Assembly: GCF_003590095.1 (NCBI RefSeq)
Contig: NW_020800126.1
Span: 124,001-188,000 of the forward strand
Direction: 5' to 3'
Source of the DNA: Trichoplusia ni
Taxonomy: Eukaryota; Arthropoda; Insecta; Lepidoptera; Noctuidae
DNA length: 64,000 nt
Numbering within the stretch: position 1 is the first letter of the stretch; each line of letters opens with the position of its first letter. Below, one piece after another: positions 23,801 through 38,800 of the stretch. Under the pieces are notes generated by a model, which saw nothing but the letters and a program-made list of their open reading frames with translations, was not told the origin of the DNA and made no database searches. Position numbers and translations under genes: made by a program.

Positions 23801-26800
23801 AAATGGCTGTAAGGCTGGAGCAGTCCCCAAAGATCTGCGCAGTTGGCAACAGCATGATCGACGACTGCCGGCGTGATGGGGGCGCTGGCGGCGCTGCTGC
23901 CAGCTATTAGAGCAATCTCCTCCAGTAGAGTCTCCATGCCGGCACAGAGGTAGATAGCTGCGTATCTGTAGAGAACAATACCATATGATAAGTATTGATG
24001 TTGAATGTAAGGAACTAAACAAATCTTCTGACTAAGAATAAGAATAGCTAAAAAGGGTGAGGGTGGACATCTTTCAAAGTACCCACTAGAAGGCATAATA
24101 CTCACTCATGCACAAACGACGCAACACGGACATCCAGCATCCATCGCTGGAAGCGTCCTGGAGCGAGACTGGTTCGAGCTCGGGCCGCCGAGCCCAGGCG
24201 CCTCGCCGCACTACCTGATGTCGCGTACATTGTTGCTGCACGCTGGCAACCCTAGAAATTAGCACCACTTTTATTAATAAAGACCTTGATTTGCTTAATA
24301 TCTGTAGTTAAATATTTAGACTATTTATCTTACCTTAATACAGGCATCAGCTAGCGGCGTGCTGAGTACGATTCTGAACGCACCAGCCACTTCATGTTTC
24401 GAGCAGAAACCGAAGTTCTGGGAGAGGCGTTGAGCCTCGCGGGATATCCTTACTAAGGCCCTGAAAACCAACAAGTTTCGTAATTAGAACATTTGTGAAG
24501 GTATTACAAAAATTACATTATTGCAAGACTAGATTAAGTATGGGTTCAGGATTGTGGGGTTCTCATTTACCTTTGCAATAAGTAGGCGAGTCTTGACGGT
24601 GTATCGGGCGCCATTCTTGGAGCAATATCTCTGCATCTTCCAGCTTGCAAGGCGCGGCTGACCTCGCTTGCTGTCCACGGTACACAGCGAAGTTCCACTA
24701 GTCTGCAATCGAGAGAATCCAGGTTAAGTAAGTAAGGTCAAGCTATAAGGTAAGGCAAAAGCTATAGTAATACATTGTAATTACATACGCACCTATTATG
24801 TGAGTCAACCCACACGAATTCATCAGCACTTGTAACGTTGGTGCAAACTGTATCCAGTGAAGGTTGTCGCACCAACGGAGCTCGTCTTCTGCGGGCCTCT
24901 GCAGCGCTGCCACTTTCTGCAAAACAAGACCAGAAACAAGTTAGGCGTCATCCATGACGTCTGTCTTAAATGGGGTGAAAATTTGTTTTAACATTTTTTT
25001 CCTCCCATATGGAAAAATATGAATACATACCTGGTGCTCCGTTATTACTCCCTCCTCCAGCGCTGGATGCTCCACTGGTGGCAGTGCTGCTACTGTCCCT
25101 GGAGCGGAGTGTCAGCTGTTTGATGGCTGATCTGATGTCTTCCAGTCCTCCGCCACCAGGCCATGGGGACTGTAACTAGAAGTAACAGGAATTATTAAAC
25201 TCTTCAGATGCTCCCTCTTCCACAAATAGCAACCGTGTATGACGTGGACCCCAGTTGAAGTGCAAGAGCTACATATGCAGTATTCGATAGGTATCTGTCA
25301 AGTAAATATTATTTCCAGATAGCACAGTATGCTAATTAGAAAGGAAAGTGCTTTTCCTTCTATTCCAAACGAACGGAAAGAAAGGTGTTTTATGAAAGCG
25401 ACTGGATCTGTGTCACGCGATCGCTATTACATGACTGGCAATAAAAACATCCTGTGCCGATATTGATATTGCGGATAGTTTTCAATGTGTAAATAGTGTT
25501 TTCTTTTGGATGTTACAAAAATTGAACATTTTACGCTACTGTAACAAACCTTACATTTTACCGCCTAATATCTACATTGGTCTGTGGCAGGACGAAAGTA
25601 ACATTTTTTAGTTTGTACTCGACATTCGGTGTTGTTTACAATGAGGACCTTGTTGCAACCAGAACATTTTTTTATGTCAATTATTAATGTTGGAGCTATA
25701 ACCGCGTAAGTGATTCGATCACAGGTTAAGCTATGCTTGACGCGGTTGGTCCGTAGATGGGTGACCATCTTTGTCATAACGAGTTTCTCCGTGTTTCGGA
25801 AGGCACGTTCAATTGTGGGTCCCGGCTGTTATTCCTACATCTTTGACAGTCGTTACAGGTGGTCAGAAGCTTGAAAAAGTCTGACAGGCAGTCTAACCAA
25901 GGGGTATCGTGTTGCCCAGGTAACTGGGTTGAGGAGGTCAGATAGGCAGTCGCTCCTTGTACAACACTGGTACTTAGCTGAAACCGGTTGGACTGGTAGC
26001 CGACCCCAACATAGTTGGGAAAAGGCTAGGCCAATGATTAATGTTGGAGTCAGAACGACTCTCGCGTTAAGCAGTTTAATTCTTGTATAGTGGTGGGATC
26101 CACAAGCATAAAGACACCCATACTAACACGAATATTTTTTTGACTTTTCCTTTTTAATATTTTTCAATTATTTGTTGCGAGCATTTAAGCTCATTACGGT
26201 TTCTCTTTCTTTTCGTTGATTTCTGAATTTGTTATTGTAGATCCTGGCTTACAGGAGTTGCATTGATGGACATGAATAAAACCTATTCTATCAAGTTTCG
26301 CACATTAGGCTAACTGTCATCACCTCTCTTCATCCTCAGCTGTGTTACAGTTACGTGCAGCACCAACCTTATTATGAGGTCTGTGTTTGGTTCTGGTGTG
26401 CGGCGGCTGGCGGGCTCGGCGCGGCTCCTCGCGGCCCGGCTCGCCAGCGCCGCCGCTGTCCGACATGGACGCGTGCCCGGACGACCTGTTCTCGTCCGAA
26501 CTGCTGTTACACTCGCGGACGCCATTCTGTGAACAGATAAATATTTCAGTTACTACATAAGAATTTGATAAGAAGCTAACAAGCCCATATTTTTGGCCGT
26601 AGATTACCCAGATGCATCAAAACGATGTTGACTACTTATGATATAAAATGTGGACCAGCCCTGGGGTCTGGACCTACAGAGAGAGAATTAACCTTTTGTG
26701 TGAAGTAAAAATAATTTATTTTAATCCCTTCTTATTCAAAAGTTTATCGGTAAAAGCCAAAGGTCTATAAATAAATTCCAAATGAGCGTGTAATAAATAA

Positions 26801-29800
26801 TTTTATGGTAAGAATTTGGAATTCATCAAGCCAATCAGTTTATGCAAGTATACAATAATCATTGGGTATTTGTGAAACTCCTAATGTCTTATTGGCCACG
26901 GTAGCTTCAAAAACATTTACAAGCCGCGGTTCCCAAGAACCAAGTTCAACGCACCTTTTACAACACCTGCTCCGTTCGTACAATCTTCAACATCAACGAA
27001 TTGAATCATCCGTCACTATTAAGATAAAGATTCATTATTCTTATGAAACATGCGCTGACGCATCTCCCTGCTCAGCATATGGCTGCCATTGTCACTGAAG
27101 CTTTCCCTTTCAACAATATTTAAAGCTTCCCACCGATTACGCTTTTCCCTATCAAGAGATCGTGGGATTCTGTTAAGAACAATGGTAATTTATTTTTTGT
27201 GGCGGTAACACTTTCGCCGCGTAACGCCGCGCACAACTAATTATTGTAATGGTTACTGACGATGTGATCGCAGCTAATTACTAATTAGCTTAAGATGAAG
27301 AAATGGCTATTGGACATTGGTTCGAGAGAAGGGTGCCCGTAGTCATTAAAATGGACAAACAGATTCATCAAATCATCAGTACTTTCTGGTAGCTGCCATC
27401 AAGTACTACTTTAAGAGCTTACAGAACATACATATTTTCTAAAAACGCTTTTTAACAGTTTCTTTGCTCTCAATTTATAAATGATATTTTTACTACGATA
27501 ATAGAAAAAGAACATTCCTTGTTGCACCTTATAACTAATACCCAACAGTTAATTCAACTTGTCTGGTGCACTATTTCTCGAGACCATTGCTTAATTTCTT
27601 CTAAGTAATTTTAGCTCTGCATTCTCATTGCGCTTAACTGTTGCAAAGTTTATTATGCCTATTTCCGTCTATTTCATAGTGTATAAGAACCAGTTTATCA
27701 TGAGAACATGTTGTGGACCAGTTGCACGCACGTAACAGATTTTTAATTTGTCCAATATCTAGATCCCGTAACTCTAATATTGCTATTGCGTGCGCGGGCG
27801 CAGTCAACGAGTTATATTTCAAAAATTTAATACTTGATGGCCCGACCGGGACCCGATGACATTAATTTATTGATAAAGCACCCATTAATTTGAAAATGAC
27901 ATGTTTCAACGATGTGTTAATGTAATAAAATATTATGAACAGAATTAATTATATTATAGTTGACAGAAGCAAGATTTTGACGTCATAGCGCGACATGGAA
28001 TCATGTATGTTTGCGTCAGTGTCAATCCTATTAAATTTCGTTTTTTATAATTGAATTTCACAATGCTTCGCTTTAATGTTGTAATTTTTGTAATTGAAGT
28101 GTTCTTTTATTATTAACCAACTATTATAACCAAACATAACCGCTATTGGTTTTTGGATGCACTCAGTATTCACATCACTAGAACATGTTCTATCTACTGA
28201 TCATTTGTATCGTATGAAACGATTCGATGATAGATTTATTATTTACCTCTCACTACCTTCACCGGTTTAAGAGACTGATATGTTTGTTTTTGTTATAATG
28301 CGATGCCGTACGTTTTAGATCGCTAAAAACCCCATAAAATCAAGTACAAGTTAATAATTTTGTTTAGAACTTCTATTTAACTTTGTGAAATACGATAGCT
28401 ACCGTTATGAATCCCAAAACGCCATCAAATTGTTGCAACACAAGCATAGCAGTTAATTGTAAGACTAAAATGTTGTTCATTCCATAAGTTTATAGACAAT
28501 TATATCCCGGAGACCGCATAAGGCAATAAGTATTATTATTTTATGTTCGTTTTGCCATTAAGTGCATTATCTAACTTTAAACAGTTAAATAACGGCTTAT
28601 ATTCCTTTTCAGGTTCCCTTCCGTAAGAGTTCCTCTGAGAGTAATTATATCGGGCTTGCATCCCGGGTGGTTTCATTTCATCATCATCATCAAAAATTAA
28701 TTTCTTAGATCGCCCGAGCCGTTCGCACTATATATTATTTCGCGATAAACCTGAAATGAACCCGCGACACGCCGCTCTCAGTGGGATTGCCGTGGTGACA
28801 AGCACTCTGCTATCCGTGCACTAAATGCTATTAATGAGTGCCAATGTACCTGAATAAATAGTAAAATACCCATTTCCCTAGATAAATATACGTGCTACTT
28901 ACCTAGACATGAAAAACGTTTAAAACATAATTTGTTTGTTCATAACATTTACTTAACATCACTTCTTGGTAGCAGTTGTCACGGAAATTCAAATCACTTT
29001 GAAATAATTTCTAAACGAACTTGAGTTTCTTGGAAATCCCGCCCAAAGCCCTAACGAGCCCTTTGATCCGTCCGAAGTATTCGTGTAACTGTATGTTATT
29101 TAATTATTACCCAGTCAACTGTACAATGTTGTGGTTGTTACCGCAAATAGATCAGGGGACCTACCACCATATCATAAAGTATTATTATTGTATCTGTGGA
29201 AGGGAGATGCTGCTCTATGACATGTAGCGCGCTGTCACGCTTCTACACCAGCACTAATATAACTTTTAGTCGTGGTGGCAGCCTCGAGTGTTTACCGCAG
29301 TGTGGTGTGGCGCGCCCATCAAAGAAAATGATCAAACTTGATGAAACCACATCGTTGTGGTCGGTTAACTGATAAGCTGGACAAAGATTTGAACAGTTCT
29401 GTGGAGTTTTACACCCAGTGGGTTTTATGAAGGCTATTTTAATGGGATTAGAAGTTTACAACAACATTTTTTTTAAGATCTACAATTGCTTTTATGTATA
29501 GACCTGAATGTGTTTTCTTTGTGATCTTTTTTACCAAAATATATGTTTTTGAAACTAATAAGTTTTTTTTTTAGTATATTTAAATAACTACGCTCATCTT
29601 TGTTTTCGACTCAATCGCTACGCACCGTGAACTTGACATTAAATGAAGTTATTAAGCGGCCAAAATACGGAATAGACTGGTAATCCTCTTTTCGTCGATG
29701 AGACCTAAAATTTGATACATCTAGTAATTTGTTACATCAATAGCTCGAGCATTGGCAAGGATTTAAGTGCAGGTGTACTTACAAAAAGCGAGAGAAGTTT

Positions 29801-32800
29801 GTTGGGAAGTGCCACACTTGAAATGGATATTTGAGAGTTCATGATCCTTTGCCGAGGCTGGAAAAAATAATCTAAAGCAAGCAACAAACCTGTACTGGCG
29901 GCGCAGTCTCGACGGGTCGGTGGTGATGATCATGCTTCGGCGGGCGCCTCTCGAGGGCATAGCTGTTCTGCGCCGGCGCACTGCGCACGGGCGCGCTAGC
30001 CACCGTCAGCTGGGACACAGCGCTCACAGCTTTCAGCTGAGCCGAGCTGGGGCCCTCAGTAGACGGCGGTGGAGCCTCTTCATGGTTTGCTGTGGGTGGT
30101 CATATAATTTCAGTTATTCAGTTCTTGTGTGTAGCGATGCAATGGTCATCCCGATACAGGTGGACAATAATCAGGAAGATACAAAATCACTTGATGCGAC
30201 ATATAAGGAAGTTTGACCTTATCTTTATCTGGGATTGAGCCAGTAAGCAAGCAGAAGGAGACCTGTCGGACCTGATGGTTGCTAAAATAGTTGTTTGACA
30301 GTTTTTGGACTGCCGTGGAAAAGAGATTCCGGGATAAGCTGTGTAAAGCGCTGTCTGGTTTCCACAACTACATCAGTCTCATATTCAGAGTCGTTTGCGG
30401 AAGGCTGCAGAGGAAGTGTTAAAAAGAGGAATATTTGTAATGATGTATTGAAGAAAATTTTCGTATTAAGTAACATTCGCGTAAATCTCAAAAATCTCTC
30501 TATTTATAGTGTATTAGTTGTATCTTAATATAGAATGTAACTAAAGCTTAATATTATTTATTCATGAGTATAGCGGTAGTCCGTTAATATGAAGTTACGA
30601 TTATGTTAATTTTATAACACTCCATACGGTGTGTGAGAATTATACTCAGTCAGAACTTAGTGGTCTATCACCGATTTATAGTGCGAGAAATAATGAGCAT
30701 TATCATTTTGCTAAAAGGTTTTAATCGTCGTGTAACAGTTAGCGTAAGCTGCTTTCAGGCTTCTATTATATATTTCACTCATGTGCCATTGAAGGATTTT
30801 TTAAACTTATGGCTCTATGAAAGACTTATGGTGTGTATTAAATCTGGGCGCTCTTTGGAGTGTACTTGTGGGAGTAAAATATCTATCTATTTTCAACAAA
30901 CTAGCGCATTAATTTCAGGACCTACTTGAATGTGACAGATGCACTTAAAAAGGCCAAGTAATTGATTGTAACATACGTTTATTATTAGGTGAGGTGGGTC
31001 TCGGCGGGGTGGTGGCGCGGTGCGCGTGCGGCGGCGGCGACAGGCGGCGCGCATGCGCGGGCGCGGGCGCCGCCGCCGCGCCGCTCACGCGCACGCGCAG
31101 CGCCCGCGCGCCCGACACGCCGCCGCACCACGCCCCCTCTTCTGACGGACGACACCCACTCGAAGGCCTGCGAACAACACACATCATTTAATTGAATATA
31201 CTACACATAAAAACTGAAAGCGAGCAAGTGAAATTTAAGAGTAATTTAGTCTCTTATTAAGAGACCTCGTCTTCGATAATATAAGTAACTAATATTTCCT
31301 CTTGAAATTTTTGTAATCTTTGAACGCTTGTACAGACAGACCTTAGAGGTCTGTAACTTATAGTGCCTCGAAATCCCATTGAGATTAATAAGTGAGGTTA
31401 ATATCTAGTTTATAACAGAAGTAGTGGGCGCAGTTTATAAACAGCAGATAGCACAGTAAAAGGATGTTTCCTGTCCTACGAGGAGGAAGGATATCAGATA
31501 GTAACACAATTGTGGACCAGAGAATCTAGATACAGTAACAGTTACGAGTACTATAGTTACTTCACAAAAGTAAAGTGATTGAACGGTAATAAATAAGCAA
31601 AATGAGTTGGATTAAACCAATTCATCAAAACACAAAGCAACTCCTCAAACTTGTCGCATAAAAGTTCATCGCTCCGATTGTAACTGTCAACAAGAGGCAG
31701 AAAAACTATTACATTAGATGCACTCAATTTCCCAATAACCTGTGCCCCCGAGCCGTGATAACGGACAGTGTCACCGGAACGCCGGATTCGATGCAATGCG
31801 TGACCGAGAGCCTCGCCACGAGTACAGCCGCGACGAATGCGGCTAATGCCTCGGACTACGATGTGCTGTTACATCTCACTCCATATCTACAACTGGCCGT
31901 AACACTTTTGTGCACGAATACACGAGAAACGAGAAAAACAATCTGTTTCTTGCTGTCATCTAGTCAGTGGTCAGCGTTAGTCTTTAATCGCCACTTATTG
32001 CCATAAGCGTTGTTTACTATTGGTCCGGATCGGTTTAGCATAATGAAGCTCATATCACATACATTAGCGCCAGTTCTAGTTGTGCTATAAATCGCATAAT
32101 CGTTACTAAGTTCCAATCAAGTTATGGATAGCCGGCGTCGGGGCTGGAATGCGGAGGCTCTGCGCCGTGACCCACTTCTACACTGATGCTAGCGAGCTTA
32201 TGGATCATGTTTGTGTACACATGTAGAGACGAGTAATAAAGACTAGTTTTATATTTTGACGCTAAAAAGTTTTTCGGGAATACTCAATTGGTTTTTTTTT
32301 GTCTCCGTTTGTATCTTGATGTTTGATTTTTTATAGTGATTAGGGATTTCTGATCCAAAACGGGAAAAGCCTTTCTCGAGCTCTACATGAAAATGATCAA
32401 TAGAAAATCTAACGATTTCTACATTTTAAGGTAATTGCTCGAATACTATGTCATCAAGTGTAATTCGTGATTTCTGTAAGTGTGTACGGAACTCCAGAAG
32501 CACTATAATAAAGCCTCGAATGATAGTCGAAGGGATTTAATGTTTAAAGTGTAAGCAATATAAGCGCAGACAAGGTTAATCGCCGCGGTATCCAGTTATA
32601 ATAACCACTTCTCCGCAATTTGTTCAAATTGCATATTTGAGTGGTGCGTCTGCGCACCTTGTACAGTATTTTGTACCAAATGTAGACCAATTTTCGTAAA
32701 AGATGTTTTTAATGAATTCGCGCAGATACTTTATAAGAAAATAAGTGGTGAATGCTACCAGTTTTTTTTGCAATCCAATCCTTTTCAGTAGCAAGAAGGT

Positions 32801-35800
32801 CAGTCAAGATACTAGCAGATAATCACCTTTAGATACTATTCAAACCAGTCTTGGAGACTGCATGATTAGTCATTATTTGATTAGAATTGCATGGTTTGTC
32901 AAGACTGGAGAGGCTTTTGTTCTGTGCGGCTCGGCTTGAATGAGTAAGTAGTATTAAGTTGCCAAAAATAACTGAGAAAACAAACGTTTATCTATAAATG
33001 GATTTTAGTTCATGGAATCATGACAGTGTACCGATAGTTTCTCAAGTGACGCCTTTTAGCAGGCACTAGATCGTCTGTTACTTGATCCAATAACGCATTT
33101 CCCGTAAACCTAAATACACTAACCAAGAGCAAGACACGACTCAGCTGAAATTACCTAACCATCAACTGTTAAACCACAGCGAAACGTTTAAAACGTTTCA
33201 TTGACAAATACAGCAAGTCCAACACGTAATCAGTATTTATCTTTTTTGTGATAAACTACAGTCAATAAGATTCACGTCTTCTAAAGATGTTACAATAATC
33301 GTAATAGGTACACAAAAAGTACCAGCGAGTGAGACGAAGTGGCGATGCGTGACCGTAGCGGGCAGCAGCCGGTACCATGCCGAATTGTACCATGACGTAG
33401 TGGAACCAAACTGTTAGCCATCTACCACGTGATCTGATTTCCTGGTATTGTGATGTTATACTCCACATGCAAAGTAATCGGTCATAAGGGGGCTACAGTA
33501 TAGCAGCCCAGAAAAATTACGTAACGTATGGTGAGTCTCTAAATCATTCAGTATACGTACGAGTAGGTACTCGTTCTTCTTTTCTACTACCTTGTTCATG
33601 AACGTCTTCTGAACTTTTAGCACAGATTTTAGTATAACAAGACATTTGATTTGAATGTTTTGGACAGCGGTTTCCAGGGAGCTTATTAAAAAGAGGAAGG
33701 GTAAATTAATATCGTGCGTTTTCTATCTGCTGTTTTCTACTGAGTCCGTTAATTATTTTCGTTTTTTTTTACTACGGTATACCTCTAAATATCATCGCAG
33801 AGGTCACGAAGTAAACTGGCCAAGTAGAGCATTAGCTATGTTTAGTGTCTGCCATGAGGAGCCTGACAGGAAGTGGAACCGCTAAGCTTGTTGATTTATG
33901 GTAAACAATAGAACCTCCTGGGTCTGCATTCAATGGTCGTGGCCATAATTAAAAAGGAAACCTTATGGTTAAAAAGATAAAAGCCACGGGCTTTCTTACG
34001 GTTCACGTAAAAGAAGAAACCATTTGATCACAAAAACCCAATTTTCTGCAAAATTTGGTTAAAGGTGATGTTCAAAGCGTTTGTGCGAATTGTTTCCCTT
34101 CAATATAACTCTTCGAATTTGGCAAAGGCAATATTACTCTACTGTGGCAAGGCATACAAGAACAGATTTGTTGCTCACAGCTTCACCTACCTAGGTGCCG
34201 ATTAGAATCCTTGTTACACGGGGGTTTCCACATTCAAGTCACATGCACAAAAATAGCCAAACTCAAGACAAGCATTAATGAATCACACAATTCCTCGTCT
34301 TACGCGAGGACAACCCAACCCACGACATGTTGTGCACAGGGGGTTTGGCATGGTTACGTGGTTGACCTCAACCACTCAGCTATCCGTGCCGTCAAATTGC
34401 TTTAAGTACTAAAACAACTTTTATGAAAATGAAGATGTAATTATATTGATAAGTAAACCTCTAGTTTAAAGGCATAAAAGTGAAGTCGTTATTACCTCAC
34501 ACAAGCTAGCGCGTAATAATTGTCGCCCAAGCATGAACACAATGCGATGCGCCCATCACCATCGTTTTGCCTCATAAAAATATTCCATACACGCAAATTT
34601 CGACCTTCTCGCGAAGCATATCGTATGCAATCACCAAAAAATTTGTGTCACATTTGTTTCACCAATGTTGGGACATGCTGTCCTTGGCCACCCTTCACGG
34701 ACATTAACTGTTTTGATCATTTTAAATGTCATCCTGATGTGATTTTGTATTTGTTTAACTTCTAGTTTCTATAGTTTTGATATAAAGGTCAAGTGGGGTC
34801 AGCTTATGTTAATCCTTTCTACAGCCTTATTGTATTTAGAATAACTTCACTTCGGTCATTTTCATTTCAATTGTTTCTAGTGAGTATTTGCTTATTGCAC
34901 TATTTCCGACATACCAATTTGAGCCACCAACAACCCGATTCAGGGATACATTTGGTAAAGTACCTTTTTGCAACTATTCATATATTTTTAGCCGCCCTAG
35001 AACCTAGCGGAATATAACCTAATATAGTAGGATATGAATATAAGGAATAGATAGTAGGACAGCTGGATCTTAACGGCAGCCATGTATGTAAATAAACTAC
35101 CCATGTCATTATGTAAATGTATTACGATAAGATTAAGTTACCGGTGCGCGAATCTCAAATGTAGAACACAAACACCATCAGCTCGGCGATGATGTCTCGA
35201 AATGAACGAATCGATTGAGGCAAGCGGGCAACAGTGTTCGTGACCGATAGATTAAGGTGGCATGCGCGTGCGCAGCCCAAACGGCTGCGGCACCCAATCC
35301 GACGTACCGGAGTGAGCCGGAGCCGCGGCCCGTGGCAAGAAGGCACGACGCCGACTTATTGGCTAACTCTACTGTGTACTGAGAGCCTACCAATACCTCT
35401 TAATGTAATATTATTGTAGTCGTGAAGCGTGACAGTACCCTACTCGGCTAAGAGCGACGTCTCTCATCCAGTACTGCATCAATATTACTAGAGTCTAGAG
35501 AGACGGTTGTAAGCGCTCTGATCGGCGGTGTGCAGGCGCAGGCGTCGAATTGCCTAATACCGCCGGATCTTAGGTTATTAACACGTAACTCATTGTTTTG
35601 TCTCGTTAAAAGCTCGTTTATAGAATTACTTCCTTTAACTGCTTGTATATGTTGCAAATGTTTGCCCAATAGGTTGGTTGGTAAATAGAGGTATCGTAGT
35701 ATATTGTAACAACTTTGACTGTTAAATTTTAATCTGTATGAAGTAATAAACAGATCATTGATTAAGGTTCATAAAACAAACAGTCGTGTCACTCCTGTTC

Positions 35801-38800
35801 ACTCTATAAAGTTAGACATTACGTTTTAAATATGTCAAAAGAGACTTATCTATTTCAACAGACTAGGCATGAACGTAACATGAAACTAAATAGTGCATTT
35901 ACCAAAGTGGCAAACTTTATCGTTACAGCTACTATCATTACGACCAGCACTAGAGTTTAAACTGAATAAACAACTGTTACAAAACACATTTTATTTTATT
36001 ACCTCCTAACAGCTCTGCGTATTTATGATTGCAAGTAATTGAGCTGTTTTCAGCTAGTAAAGCGTTAGCAATTATTCCTTTATTACGCAGCACGTTTTGT
36101 AATATCTATAGAGGTATTAGTACTACATTGATAACAGAAGAAAACATAACAAGTTCATGAATACAAAAAAAAACTTTCTCTCCCCAAAGTATGAGCACGT
36201 ATACTTGGAAAATATAACAGATTCAACTCGAATAGTACGTAATGATAATTAAGTCCGAGATAAAAGATCGCACAGAATATTACGAAACCACAGCATTCAT
36301 TTTTAAGAACATCATGATTCTTAATTGAATTGTAAACACTGTAATTCTGATTGTGTACTATTCTCAGGGAAGTGTGTTCGAAAAAACCTGACAATCAGAT
36401 CAACAAGAAAATCTGGAGAACAAAAGATGATCTGAACTGTTTAGCAGAATGTTCGATGTCTATTGGGAGCGAAGCAGAGGAGCACAAGTCGCAGCATCCT
36501 TATAATTAAGGTGTTAAGGTCGAGAATGGTGCATCCGGTTTGGCAGTTACACGTGATAGGTATCGCTGCAAAGAAGCAGAAGCTCGCACGAGTTCGTCGA
36601 CCACGCACGCTTGATTGTTATCGGCGGAATCGCTACGCAATTAACACGAATGTCTTCCCGAACACTTATACAGAAGAAAATATGGTATGCGTCCGTTACA
36701 TAAGGAAATGTATCACTGAATATATAAGAAAAGTCACGCGTAGTGTGTAGTAGTAGTAGAGGTAGCTACGCTTTCCTTTTGAGAACATAGCTCTTAAGTG
36801 ACAGCAGCTCTAAGTAAATTGAAACCAGTTGGTATTACGTGCTGGATTAATGGTTTCTTAACGAGCCACTAGCACTGATAGATGTTAATGAACAAATTGA
36901 CGCCAACGGCGCTAGAAGGGAAGTACTGCTCGATGGTATCTGATATGAAACAGCCTAATGACAACATTTAATCTCGTGGAACTGATCTATTAATTACAGT
37001 TTGATATGCAGCATTAATCTCAAACGTTGACTCGGTAGAAGTTGTCGTTTATAAATAAATGTAGAAAGTCTAGTCTAATGACGAAAAAAAAAAACATAAA
37101 ATAACTGCTTTTTCGAGTCCTATCATCTTAGAAATATGACTCCAGAACAGGCAGGAAAATGTTTTGGGCACACAACAAACTTTAAAATGAACAAAACAAA
37201 AAGTTTAAAGCTTTACAGGTACAAAATACAGTTTGAAGTCAAGCCTCGGAATGACTTCCTGTAATAATCTCGGATCTTGATACAATAAAGATAATATGAC
37301 ACAGATCTTAGGATGACTGCAGAGGCCGGCTGATTACATTTTTAATAGCGTATTGTGACCTAGGAAACCAAACGACACAGTTCAGAATTAACAAAAAAGT
37401 GTTATAATATTTAGACTACTTCGAGTGGCCTGCTTCTTACACAATTAACAATTACTTGCCGCTCTCAGGTCTCATAGTAACTGTTTAGTTATGAATATTG
37501 CGATTATAAAACAAAGCAGATGAGATCGAGGTCATCTCGTCTAGAGCAAACATAACAGCATCTTACCGCTTCCTCCAGTCTTGGATGAAGCTCCAGTCGC
37601 AGTGCTCATCCTCATCCAGCACCGTGGCCTCGTGGTGGTCGGTGCCGCCGTGCACCAGCTCCACCAGCTGTCGAGCCCTCTCGAAGTTCCCTTCGAACTC
37701 CACCACAAGAAACCCGTCAGAACTCATCGTACCAAAGACATCCTTCTTATACGTAGCATCGTTAATCGTCACAATGTCTAACGCATCTCTACTGTCAGGG
37801 TTAATCTCAGAATAAATAGCTTCAGGCACTTGCACTTCCGACACCATGTGTGTGCCTCCACCCTTATCCACTTCTCTGCTCAATCCCAGGTTTTCAGTTT
37901 CCTCTAGAAGTCTGTTTGCATAGATCACTTCCTCTTTAGCGGGCTCCTCCTTGAGCCTGCATTCCTCTTTCTTTTGTTCATTATGTTTTCGTATTATGGA
38001 ATCTCCAAAATAAATAACTACTTTATTGTTATTTTGTGTTATCTTATTAGCTAATCCACCTTCCGTAAGCGGTAGATTTGCCTTTTTGTTCTTTTCTTGA
38101 GAAAGCCTTTGCGCTAGTTCTTCATAACACGGAAGCCGGTTGCTGTAAATCTTTTTGTCAACAGAACACTTGTTCAGTTCTTCCTTCCGCTTTTCCACAC
38201 TCTGATATACAGGAGGTCGACAACACTCGTCAAACTGTGAGGACGTGTTCCTTATGGAGGGTCGAGGTTCACTATATATGTGTTCCGTGGGCGATGACAC
38301 CTGTGGCAAAGGAATGTACTTTTCGTGAACATTTTTAGCTGTTGAAGCTTCACTCTTTCTAAAATTAAGGACACTTCGACGTACTTTAGAATCTGAAGCA
38401 TCACTGTTGTTAATTTTCTTACTCCGGGAATTCCCCAGGAGCTTATTAAACAAGGGCTTGTGGTCCGACTGCGGTTTGACGCGGTCGGTGCTGGGCGCGC
38501 GCCGCATTCCGAACGGTCCCGACTCGTCCTCGGAGGGATGCGGGTACAGTTGCTCGCAACTAGTAGACTTGTGAGTCGCAACCCTAGTCTTATTTGAGGT
38601 GAGCGGCTCCCTGCTCTGCCAGTGTCTGACGGACATGCGCGCGGCGCCTCGTATAAACTTCATAGGCTCCCATGCCTCTGCTTTCTTGAGTATGAAATTG
38701 TCGCACATGTTGTGTTTGCTGTTGGGCTTGCGGGCGTCCGCGGCGCGACAGGACTGCAGCTCGCGGCAGAGGAAGCACGAGCAACGCGCGGGGCACAGCA

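Noticed and set aside
25716..25772. A 5S rRNA gene
   Set aside because: Only the inner part of 5S is present, with mismatches. It is fused to a long unrelated body and flanked by a target duplication, so it is a SINE head.
30985..31182. Minus-strand frame starting A-F-E-W-V in the exon at 31167
   Set aside because: It stops before the GTATGT donor and does not fit the phases of either neighbour. The alternative frame does and has stronger G/C third positions.
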